A stretch of DNA of 6,812 bases from Actinomycetes bacterium (GTDB lineage Bacteria; Actinomycetota; Acidimicrobiia; Acidimicrobiales; RAAP-2). Below the pieces are notes generated by a model. That model saw nothing but the letters and a program-made list of their open reading frames with translations. It made no database searches and had not been told where the DNA came from. The stretch lies in assembly GCA_021826655.1 (NCBI GenBank), contig JAKAZC010000155.1, positions 1 to 6,812 on the forward strand, read 5' to 3'. Each line of letters begins with the position of its first letter. Position 1 is the stretch's first letter. This document shows positions 1 through 6,279 of the stretch, one piece after another. A program made the translations under genes and the position numbers.

Positions 1-97
1 GTCCGGCCCGCCGCCGCCCACCACCACGACGACGACCACCACCACCACGACCACGACCACGCCCACGTCGACCACGGCCTCGACCACGAAGCCGTAG
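1..97 (+). CDS. C-terminal tail of a Thr/Pro-rich protein, probably a PknB-type Ser/Thr kinase (partial, 5' end outside window)
   Basis: Codons in the frame starting at base 2 run to a TAG at 95-97 and give 31 residues: a short Ser-Gly-Pro4 stretch, fourteen consecutive threonines written with alternating ACC and ACG codons, then a Pro/Ser/Thr/Ala mix ending Lys-Pro. No catalytic domain is visible, so the identity rests on context. In mycobacteria the PASTA-domain kinase gene pknB converges on trpG, and crgA diverges from trpG on the other side; here the following two genes are trpG (minus) and crgA (plus), the same arrangement inverted. A low-complexity Thr/Pro tail after extracellular PASTA repeats would fit such a membrane kinase, lying outside the membrane. 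What is seen is only a Thr-rich C-terminus; the kinase assignment is inference. It could equally be the end of another secreted or cell-wall protein. Confidence 0.55.
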   Translation, partial: SGPPPPTTTTTTTTTTTTTTPTSTTASTTKP

Positions 98-106
98 GGG
101 CGGCGC

Positions 107-129
107 GGACCGGCCCGGTCGGCCGGTCC
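107..129. terminator. Bidirectional hairpin between convergent genes
   Basis: A perfect 9-bp inverted repeat, GGACCGGCC (107-115) and GGCCGGTCC (121-129), is separated by a 5-nt loop. It sits in the 35-bp gap between the upstream gene's stop (97) and the trpG stop (133, minus strand), where a terminator serving both strands is expected. No T-run follows on either side, as is common in high-GC Actinobacteria, so intrinsic termination efficiency is uncertain. Confidence 0.65.
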
Positions 130-132
130 CCG

Positions 133-711
133 TCAGCCGGCGGAGGCCAGGAAGTTGGCGAGGAGCGACGGCCCCTCGAGCGTGAGCAGCGACTCGGGGT
201 GGAACTGCACGCCCTCGACGGCCAGCGTGCGGTGGCGAAGGCCCATGACGACCCCGTCAGAGGTGCGCGCCGTGACCTCGAGTACGTCGGGGATCGTGGA
301 GGGCTCCACCACCAGCGAGTGGTAGCGGGTGGCGACGAAGGGGTCGGGTAGACCGGCGAACACGCCAACGCCTCCGTGGTGGATCGCCGAGGTCTTGCCG
401 TGCATCAGGGTGGGGGCGGACACCACGTCGCCACCGAAAGCCTGGGCGATGGCCTGGTGGCCCAGGCACACGCCGAGGATCGGGAACTCGCCGGACATCT
501 CGCGGATGACGGCGAGCGAGACACCGGCGTCCTCGGGGCGGCCGGGCCCGGGGGAGATCAGGACGGCGTCGGGAGAGTGGGCCCTGATCCCGTCCACGTC
601 GATGGCGTCGTTGCGGAACACGACGGGGTCGGCGCCCAGCTCGCCCAACTCCTGGACGAGGTTGTAGACGAAGGAATCGTAGTTGTCGATGACCAGCACG
701 CGGGTCGCCAT
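133..711 (-). CDS. trpG: Anthranilate / aminodeoxychorismate synthase glutamine amidotransferase subunit (TrpG/PabA)
   Basis: Class I glutamine amidotransferase of 192 residues, the usual size for TrpG/PabA. It hydrolyses glutamine and passes ammonia to the chorismate-binding TrpE or PabB partner, for tryptophan or folate synthesis in the cytoplasm. Visible marks are the N-terminal DNYDSF (9-14), SPGPGRP (53-59), the nucleophile elbow GVCLGHQ with Cys82, HGKTS (104-108), RYHSL (129-133), and FHPES with His171 and Glu173 completing the Cys-His-Glu triad. The ATG at 711 is preferred: a GTG at 735 would add eight residues before the conserved start and lies upstream of the likely -10 element. 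There is no good Shine-Dalgarno. The gene stands alone, converging on the Thr-rich gene and diverging from crgA. No trpE or pabB partner is in the window, so whether it serves tryptophan, folate or both cannot be decided. Confidence 0.95.
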   Translation of the reverse strand: MATRVLVIDNYDSFVYNLVQELGELGADPVVFRNDAIDVDGIRAHSPDAVLISPGPGRPEDAGVSLAVIREMSGEFPILGVCLGHQAIAQAFGGDVVSAPTLMHGKTSAIHHGGVGVFAGLPDPFVATRYHSLVVEPSTIPDVLEVTARTSDGVVMGLRHRTLAVEGVQFHPESLLTLEGPSLLANFLASAG

Positions 712-720
712 GGGTGGACG

Positions 721-726
721 ATCGTA
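721..726 (-). promoter_or_regulatory. Candidate -10 element for trpG
   Basis: On the minus strand TACGAT lies nine bases before the trpG ATG at 711, matching the actinobacterial TANNNT pattern. Transcription would start within two or three bases of the ATG, giving a nearly leaderless message and agreeing with the absence of a Shine-Dalgarno. No convincing -35 is visible. Confidence 0.4.
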
Positions 727-774
727 CCGGCCCACCGGGCCCCCGGGTCACTGGGGACCGCGGAGGGGTGCCGG

Positions 775-791
775 GGCCGTGACGCACGGCC
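775..791. promoter_or_regulatory. 17-bp dyad in the trpG-crgA divergent region
   Basis: Perfect inverted repeat with 7-bp arms and a 3-nt centre (GGCCGTG-ACG-CACGGCC), lying between the divergent trpG and crgA promoters and just upstream of where a crgA -35 would fall (about 798-803). Its place suits a regulator binding site. A second short dyad (CCAC at 790-793, GTGG at 801-804) abuts it. No known regulator motif is recognised, and in GC-rich DNA a 7-bp dyad can occur by chance. Confidence 0.35.
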
Positions 792-820
792 ACCGGTCAC
801 GTGGCGGGTCCGACTCTGGC

Positions 821-832
821 TAGTGTTCGCCC
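821..832 (+). promoter_or_regulatory. Leaderless-type promoter -10 of crgA
   Basis: TAGTGT (821-826) matches TANNNT and is followed by exactly six bases and then the crgA ATG at 833, the classic spacing of actinobacterial leaderless transcripts in which +1 is the A of ATG. No Shine-Dalgarno is present upstream. No clear -35 is seen. Confidence 0.55.
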
Positions 833-1156
833 ATGGCATCCACGGCCAAGCACGGAGCGGGCAAGGCGCAGAGGAAGGGCTGGTCCAGCTCGGGCCGTGT
901 GACCGCGTCGACCAAGGGCGCTCCGGCGGGGTCGGGATCCGTCCAGTCCACCCGCTACACACCGCCCATCGACCGGAGCCAGAGGTCGAGCCCCGTCTGG
1001 TTGGGGATCGTCATCCTCGCCATGTTCGGACTGGGCGTCCTGATCGTGATCCTGAACTACACCGGCCTGCTGCCCGGTGGGGTCAACAACGCGTGGCTGA
1101 TCGCCGCCATCGGGGCGATCTTCGTCGGCCTCCTGCTGGCCACCCGCTACCACTGA
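833..1156 (+). CDS. crgA: Cell division protein CrgA
   Basis: Small integral membrane protein of 107 residues. CrgA is an actinobacterial divisome and elongation-coordination protein; in mycobacteria it contacts FtsZ, FtsQ, FtsI and PBPs and affects recruitment of septal synthesis enzymes. The sequence has the family layout: a basic, Ser/Gly-rich cytoplasmic N-terminus (1-38), the characteristic RYTPP (41-45), a Ser-Pro-Val-Trp entry into the first helix (about 54-74), an NYTGLLP turn (75-81) with a following Asn pair, and a second helix (about 87-103) ending in Thr-Arg-Tyr-His. It is somewhat longer than the mycobacterial form (93 residues from memory), the extra length being in the basic N-terminus. 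It diverges from trpG, as in mycobacteria; the gene that lies between crgA and trpG there (Rv0012) is missing here. The start is fixed by the -10 element six bases upstream. Confidence 0.93.
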   Translation: MASTAKHGAGKAQRKGWSSSGRVTASTKGAPAGSGSVQSTRYTPPIDRSQRSSPVWLGIVILAMFGLGVLIVILNYTGLLPGGVNNAWLIAAIGAIFVGLLLATRYH

Positions 1157-1188
1157 CGCCGGCGGGACGGTCGGTCCGCCCCCGATCC

Positions 1189-1222
1189 GGGGACGACCGG
1201 CCCCGGAGGGCCGGCCGTCCCC
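1189..1222. terminator. Long bidirectional terminator hairpin between crgA and the thiolase gene
   Basis: A near-perfect 15-pair stem. The outer arms are GGGGACG (1189-1195) and CGTCCCC (1216-1222), the inner arms CCGGCCC (1197-1203) and GGGCCGG (1208-1214), with a single A/C mismatch between them and a CGGA tetraloop (1204-1207). It lies between the convergent stops of crgA (1156) and the thiolase (1260). On the plus strand it is followed by a mildly pyrimidine-rich stretch ending in TT. It is the strongest hairpin in the window. Confidence 0.78.
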
Positions 1223-1259
1223 GCTCCTTACGGCGTCGGTAGGCGGCGACTGCCCCGGG

Positions 1260-2441
1260 TCAGCCGAGTCGCTCGATGATGGTGGCGTTGGCCATCCCGC
1301 CGCCCTCGCACATGGTGAGGAGCCCGTAACGGCCGTTGGTGCGTTCGAGCTCGTTGAGCAGTGTGGCCATGAGCTTGGCCCCGGAGGCGCCGAGGGGATG
1401 GCCGAGGGCGATGGCCCCCCCGTTGACGTTGACCCGTTCGAGGTCCACGTCGAGCTCCTTGGCCCAGGCGATCGGTACCGAGGCGAAGGCCTCGTTGATC
1501 TCGATGACGTCGATGTCGTCCATGGTCAGTCCACCGCGCTGGAGAGCCATCTTCGTGGCCGGGATCGGTCCGGTGAGCATGGTGATCGGGTCGCTGCCGG
1601 CCACCGCGAAGGCGTGGAACCTGGCCCGGGGCGTGAGACCCAGCTCGGCGGCCTTGGCGTCGCTCATCACGAGGACGCCGGAGGCGCCGTCGGTGATCTG
1701 CGACGAATTGCCGGCCGTGACCATGCCGTTGTCGGGCCGGAAGGCCGGCCTCAGGTTGGCCAGGGTCTCCACCGAGGAGTCGGGACGGATCCCCTCGTCG
1801 GTGGTGATCAGCTCGTCGGTGTCGTTGCGGTCGTCGTCCTTGATGGCCACCGGCAACAGCTCCCGTTCGAAGCGGCCCTCGGCCGTCGCCTGGGCGGCCC
1901 GCTGGTGCGACCGAACGGAGAATTCGTCCATGTCGTCGCGGGTGATTCCCCACTGCTCGGCGATCAGTTCGGCACCCTCGCCCTGGCTGACCAGGCCGCC
2001 GCGCTCGGCGTAGCGGGCCATCATGCGTGGGCCGAAGGGGTAGCCCAGGTCCCTGACGACGGAGGCGCCCATCGGGGTGCGGCTCATGACCTCGACGCCG
2101 CCCCCGATCACGATGTCATAGGCACCGGCGATGACACCCTGGGCGCCGAAGTGCAGAGCCTGCTGGCTCGATCCGCACTGGCGGTCGAGCGTGGTGGCGG
2201 GAACCGACTCGGGGAACCCCGCCGCAAGGACTGCGTTGCGGCCGACGTTCAGCGATTGCTCGGCGACCTGCATGACGCAGCCCATGATCACATCGTCCAC
2301 CAGCCCGGGGTCGAGGTCGTTGCGCTCCACGAGCGCCCTCAACGGCTCGGAGGCGAGGTCGGCGGCGTGCCAGTTGCGGAGCTTTCCGTTGCGCTTTCCC
2401 CCGGGGGTGCGTACGGCGTCGATGATGACGGCGTCGGTCAT
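1260..2441 (-). CDS. Thiolase (acetyl-CoA C-acyltransferase), FadA-type
   Basis: Full-length thiolase of 393 residues, the family norm. Thiolases either cleave 3-ketoacyl-CoA with CoA, releasing acetyl-CoA (beta-oxidation), or condense two acyl-CoAs. All active-site elements are present: the nucleophile Cys89 in LDRQCGSS, NEAF (316-319), GHPLGASG with His348, and CEGGGMA with the acid/base Cys378. The N-terminal RTPGGKRNG (11-19) with a later EQSLNVGR resembles thiolases used on bulky or long substrates, such as the steroid side-chain enzyme FadA5, more than short-chain biosynthetic PhaA types; that subtype is impression only. The ATG at 2441 has an excellent Shine-Dalgarno seven bases upstream. 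It is divergent from a hotdog thioesterase that could act on related CoA esters, so a shared acyl-CoA role is likely. No fadB-type partner is in the window. The long plus-strand reading frame opposite this gene is a codon shadow. Confidence 0.95.
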   Translation of the reverse strand: MTDAVIIDAVRTPGGKRNGKLRNWHAADLASEPLRALVERNDLDPGLVDDVIMGCVMQVAEQSLNVGRNAVLAAGFPESVPATTLDRQCGSSQQALHFGAQGVIAGAYDIVIGGGVEVMSRTPMGASVVRDLGYPFGPRMMARYAERGGLVSQGEGAELIAEQWGITRDDMDEFSVRSHQRAAQATAEGRFERELLPVAIKDDDRNDTDELITTDEGIRPDSSVETLANLRPAFRPDNGMVTAGNSSQITDGASGVLVMSDAKAAELGLTPRARFHAFAVAGSDPITMLTGPIPATKMALQRGGLTMDDIDVIEINEAFASVPIAWAKELDVDLERVNVNGGAIALGHPLGASGAKLMATLLNELERTNGRYGLLTMCEGGGMANATIIERLG

Positions 2442-2448
2442 GGTGCGT

Positions 2449-2456
2449 CTCCTTCC
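2449..2456 (-). promoter_or_regulatory. Ribosome binding site of the thiolase gene
   Basis: On the minus strand GGAAGGAG lies seven bases before the ATG at 2441, a canonical Shine-Dalgarno. It contrasts with the leaderless-looking starts of crgA and the divergent thioesterase, and fixes the thiolase start. Confidence 0.8.
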
Positions 2457-2534
2457 GAGGTCCGGCGGAGCGGTTCCTGCCGGCCGTGCTCGGGTCAGTT
2501 GGATGCTGTGGGACGGGATGCCCCGTGGGGCCTC

Positions 2535-2561
2535 CTCCAGGAATGCCCTCTGGAGAGACTA
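2535..2561 (-). promoter_or_regulatory. Candidate thiolase promoter -10 with adjoining operator-like dyad
   Basis: On the minus strand TAGTCT (2561-2556) matches TANNNT and is followed directly by the inverted repeat CTCCAG-N9-CTGGAG (2555-2535), so the expected transcription start near 2549 falls inside the dyad. This is how a repressor would control the gene, leaving a leader of about 108 nt before the ATG. A second small dyad, GCCCC-GT-GGGGC, lies at 2520-2531. No convincing -35 is visible and no regulator gene is adjacent. Confidence 0.35.
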
Positions 2562-2626
2562 CCGGTGCGGGTTGGAGGCGGCCACCGAGGTCCCGGGGTC
2601 CCGGGGTCACCGTCCCACCCCGGCGC

Positions 2627-2632
2627 TACGGT
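2627..2632 (+). promoter_or_regulatory. Leaderless-type -10 of the thioesterase gene
   Basis: TACGGT matches TANNNT and stands seven bases before the ATG at 2640, so transcription would start at or next to the A of ATG. A GGAGG (2634-2638) is also present, but only one base separates it from the ATG, too close to work as a normal Shine-Dalgarno. Confidence 0.45.
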
Positions 2633-2639
2633 CGGAGGC

Positions 2640-3101
2640 ATGACAGGTCGGATCAAGGACATGGACCGCTGGCTGGGTGACGGGGGGATGGAGCTCATCG
2701 GCACCGTGGGGGGGTCGTTCGACGCCTACGGGGTGGACGGAGAGGACCTCGGTTGGGTGACCGGGACGTTCACGCCGGCATCTCCCGCCTGCAATCCGCA
2801 CGGCATCGTGCAGGCCGGGGTACACGGTCTGCTCCTCGACGCCGCCATGAACTTCGCCATCAACGCGGCCCTGCCTGGCAGGTCCCGGACCCGGGCGACC
2901 CTCGAGATGAAGGTCGAGACCATGCGTCCGGCGGTGCTCGGTTCGCCCTACCGGTTGCGGGGCGAGGTGGTCCGGCTCGCCCGTCAGGTCGCGTATGCCG
3001 AGGCGTCGGTGACCGGGGTCGCCGGCGAGCTCGTCAGCCGTTCGACCGGGACGTTCCTGCTGCACCGGCCCGACGACCCGGGAACGGGTGCGTCGGCCTG
3101 A
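2640..3101 (+). CDS. PaaI-like hotdog-fold acyl-CoA thioesterase
   Basis: Protein of 153 residues with the size and layout of the PaaI/4HBT hotdog thioesterase family, cytoplasmic enzymes that hydrolyse acyl-CoA thioesters, usually as tetramers. The typical segment is NPHGIVQAGVHGLLLDAAMN (52-71): Asn52, His54-Gly55 and Asp67 on the long central helix are the family's substrate- and water-positioning residues. The second conserved stretch, LEMKVETMRPA (88-98), forms the beta-strand and RPA turn seen in these proteins. The C-terminus after about residue 143 is a short Asp/Pro/Gly tail. The ATG at 2640 is chosen because the homologous part begins soon after it and a -10 element precedes it; the open frame continuing upstream is the antisense shadow of the thiolase. 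Its divergence from the thiolase suggests a linked acyl-CoA function such as freeing CoA from dead-end esters. The substrate cannot be read from sequence. Confidence 0.85.
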   Translation: MTGRIKDMDRWLGDGGMELIGTVGGSFDAYGVDGEDLGWVTGTFTPASPACNPHGIVQAGVHGLLLDAAMNFAINAALPGRSRTRATLEMKVETMRPAVLGSPYRLRGEVVRLARQVAYAEASVTGVAGELVSRSTGTFLLHRPDDPGTGASA

Positions 3102-3107
3102 CCGGGC

Positions 3108-3124
3108 CGGCCGCACGGCGGCCG
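3108..3124 (+). terminator. Possible hairpin after the thioesterase gene
   Basis: CGGCCG (3108-3113) and CGGCCG (3119-3124) can pair across a 5-nt loop, starting seven bases after the thioesterase stop. Each arm is itself palindromic and there is no T-run, so this is a weak terminator candidate; read-through into the comF-like gene is quite possible. Confidence 0.3.
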
Positions 3125-3171
3125 ATCCGCCATCGCGGTGCCGTCCGAGTGCCGCCGCCGACCTTCCGTCC

Positions 3172-3177
3172 GAGGAG
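3172..3177 (+). promoter_or_regulatory. Ribosome binding site of the comF-like gene
   Basis: GAGGAG lies four bases before a GTG at 3182. The spacing is slightly short but this is the best Shine-Dalgarno in the 80-bp gap. It favours that GTG over the in-frame GTG at 3149, which has no comparable site. Confidence 0.55.
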
Positions 3178-3181
3178 TGCC

Positions 3182-3898
3182 GTGCCCGCACCGACGCCAG
3201 TCGTCCCTCAGCCTGCGTCTGATGGTGATCCCCGGTGCCCGGTGTGCCGCCGGGGAGTCCGTGTGCGGATGCCGGGGCACGCCCCCGTGTGCTTCTGCTG
3301 CGGCACCGTGGCCGGTCAGCTGCGCCTACCACTCGTGCCGCTGGTCGCGCTCGCCGAGTACCGGGTGGGGGACACGACCCACCGGCGTCTGCGGGCCTAC
3401 AAGGACGGTCCGGTGGCCGAGTCCCGGGACCGGAGCCAGGCGGTGCTCGTGGCCGAGCTGGCCCGGGCCCTCGCCCACCCGCGGACCGGCCCCACGTCAC
3501 GCCTGGACCCTTGGGAGGTGGTGACCACGGTGCCCTCGAGCGCCCGACCGGGTGGGGCACCTGCCGAGCGCCTGGTCGATCGGGTGCCCCGCCTGGGCGA
3601 GCACCACTTACGGTTGCTCGTCCGGGGCTGCGGAGGTGGCGGGCACCTGCGGGCGGGTCGGGACGTCTTCGACCTGGCACCCGGGGTCGACCGTGCCGGG
3701 CTCGCGGGCCTGCCGGTCCTGGTGTTCGACGACACCACCACCACGGGGGCGTCGGCCCAGAGCGCGGCGGCGACGCTTCGACTGGCCGGCGCGCGGGTGG
3801 TGGGCATCCTGGTCATGGGACGCGCGCTGGCGCCCGCGGCTGGTGCCGGTGCCCACCGCTCGGACGCCTCCGCAGGCCCGGCGCGGGGCGATCGGTAG
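3182..3898 (+). CDS. ComF-family phosphoribosyltransferase-like protein with N-terminal zinc ribbon
   Basis: Protein of 238 residues, close to the ComF family norm. ComF proteins combine an N-terminal Cys4 zinc ribbon with a type I phosphoribosyltransferase fold; they are needed for DNA uptake in competent bacteria, yet are widespread in non-competent ones, where their reaction is unknown. Seen here: CPVC (19-22) paired with a second CxxC made by Cys37 and Cys40, a Tyr-Lys pair (73-74) in the position of the usual ComF lysine segment, a VVTTVPSS strand-turn (113-120), and the PRPP-binding loop LVFDDTTTTGAS (180-191) with adjacent Asp183-Asp184. The last 20 residues are Ala/Gly-rich and unconserved in appearance. 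The GTG at 3182 follows a GAGGAG site. It lies 80 bp after the thioesterase on the same strand and ends a few bases before the marR promoter. No other competence gene is present, so a role in transformation is not implied. Confidence 0.82.
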   Translation: MPAPTPVVPQPASDGDPRCPVCRRGVRVRMPGHAPVCFCCGTVAGQLRLPLVPLVALAEYRVGDTTHRRLRAYKDGPVAESRDRSQAVLVAELARALAHPRTGPTSRLDPWEVVTTVPSSARPGGAPAERLVDRVPRLGEHHLRLLVRGCGGGGHLRAGRDVFDLAPGVDRAGLAGLPVLVFDDTTTTGASAQSAAATLRLAGARVVGILVMGRALAPAAGAGAHRSDASAGPARGDR

Positions 3899-3901
3899 AC
3901 G

Positions 3902-3910
3902 TGTTATACT
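3902..3910 (+). promoter_or_regulatory. Extended -10 promoter of the marR-MFS operon
   Basis: TGTTATACT reads as an extended -10: TG, one base, then TATACT, five of six matches to TATAAT. It starts four bases after the comF-like stop codon. No -35 is visible at the expected 3882-3887, which an extended -10 can compensate for. The expected +1 is near 3917-3918, inside the palindrome that follows. This is the most AT-rich patch in its surroundings. Confidence 0.7.
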
Positions 3911-3925
3911 TGCTTGCAGCAAGCA
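3911..3925. promoter_or_regulatory. Perfect 15-bp palindrome, probable MarR operator
   Basis: TGCTTGC-A-GCAAGCA is a perfect 7-1-7 inverted repeat immediately downstream of the -10 hexamer and covering the expected transcription start. MarR dimers bind dyads of about this length, and MarR genes usually repress themselves and an adjacent exporter. Here the regulator and exporter follow directly, so binding should block the promoter. That MarR is the binder is inference from position. Confidence 0.72.
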
Positions 3926-3951
3926 CCTAGATGGGGGGAGTTGGGCCATCT

Positions 3952-3980
3952 CCGACCCAGCGGGTGTCCCGCCAGGTCGG
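3952..3980 (+). promoter_or_regulatory. Stable hairpin in the marR mRNA leader
   Basis: The arms CCGACC (3952-3957) and GGTCGG (3975-3980) pair outside a symmetric CA/CA internal loop, and GCGGG (3960-3964) pairs with CCCGC (3968-3972) around a TGT loop, giving 11 G-C-rich pairs. The flanking G6 (3933-3938) could also pair with either of two C6 runs (3981-3986 or 3995-4000). The structure lies between the predicted transcription start and the preferred marR start at 4018. Whether it regulates is unknown. Confidence 0.45.
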
Positions 3981-4008
3981 CCCCCCGATCCCAGCCCCCC
4001 GATCCCAG
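3981..4008 (+). repeat. Perfect 14-bp tandem duplication in the marR leader
   Basis: CCCCCCGATCCCAG occurs twice without a gap (3981-3994 and 3995-4008). Because 14 is not a multiple of three, the duplication would have shifted any reading frame running through it, which argues that this stretch is untranslated leader and supports the marR start at 4018. It looks like a recent slippage or duplication event. Confidence 0.9.
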
Positions 4009-4010
4009 GA
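4007..4010 (+). promoter_or_regulatory. Candidate ribosome binding site of marR
   Basis: AGGA sits seven bases before the GTG at 4018. It is a modest Shine-Dalgarno, but the earlier ATG at 3931 has none. Its first two bases belong to the second copy of the 14-bp duplication. Confidence 0.4.
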
Positions 4011-4017
4011 CAGAGTC

Positions 4018-6233
<2,216 letters not shown>

Positions 6234-6266
6234 GGGGCGGGGGCCGCGTCGCAGGCGCCGTGGGAC

Positions 6267-6272
6267 TAGAAC
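6267..6272 (+). promoter_or_regulatory. Candidate leaderless -10 of the oxidoreductase gene
   Basis: TAGAAC stands seven bases before the ATG at 6280, the same geometry as the crgA and thioesterase starts, but the final position is C rather than the preferred T and no -35 is seen. The 46-bp gap after the exporter has no convincing terminator, so read-through transcription from the efflux operon is the alternative. Confidence 0.3.
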
Positions 6273-6279
6273 CGGGGGC

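Noticed and set aside
1..70. Triplet repeat resembling a microsatellite or CRISPR-like array
   Set aside because: It is a run of ACC/ACG threonine codons in an open frame ending at a proper stop; there are no spacers or constant repeat units.
712..735. Longer trpG starting at a GTG (735)
   Set aside because: The eight extra residues precede the conserved family start and the GTG lies upstream of the likely -10 element.
376..1242. Long plus-strand open frame opposite trpG and running over crgA
   Set aside because: Antisense/out-of-frame shadow of GC-rich genes; its translation has no recognisable domain, while trpG and crgA in the same DNA are clear.
2591..2606. TCCCGGGG repeated twice as an operator
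   Set aside because: Short GC-only direct repeat in GC-rich DNA, no dyad specific to a regulator; likely chance.
1398..2639. Plus-strand open frame opposite the thiolase, continuous with the thioesterase frame
   Set aside because: It is the complement of thiolase codons; only the part from 2640 shows thioesterase homology, and a -10 element sits right before that ATG.
3981..4008. 14-bp tandem repeat as target-site duplication or attachment site
   Set aside because: The copies are directly adjacent with nothing between them and no transposase or integrase is nearby; slippage/duplication is simpler.
6234..6279. Terminator between the MFS and oxidoreductase genes
   Set aside because: The segment is G-rich but I could not find a stem of convincing length.
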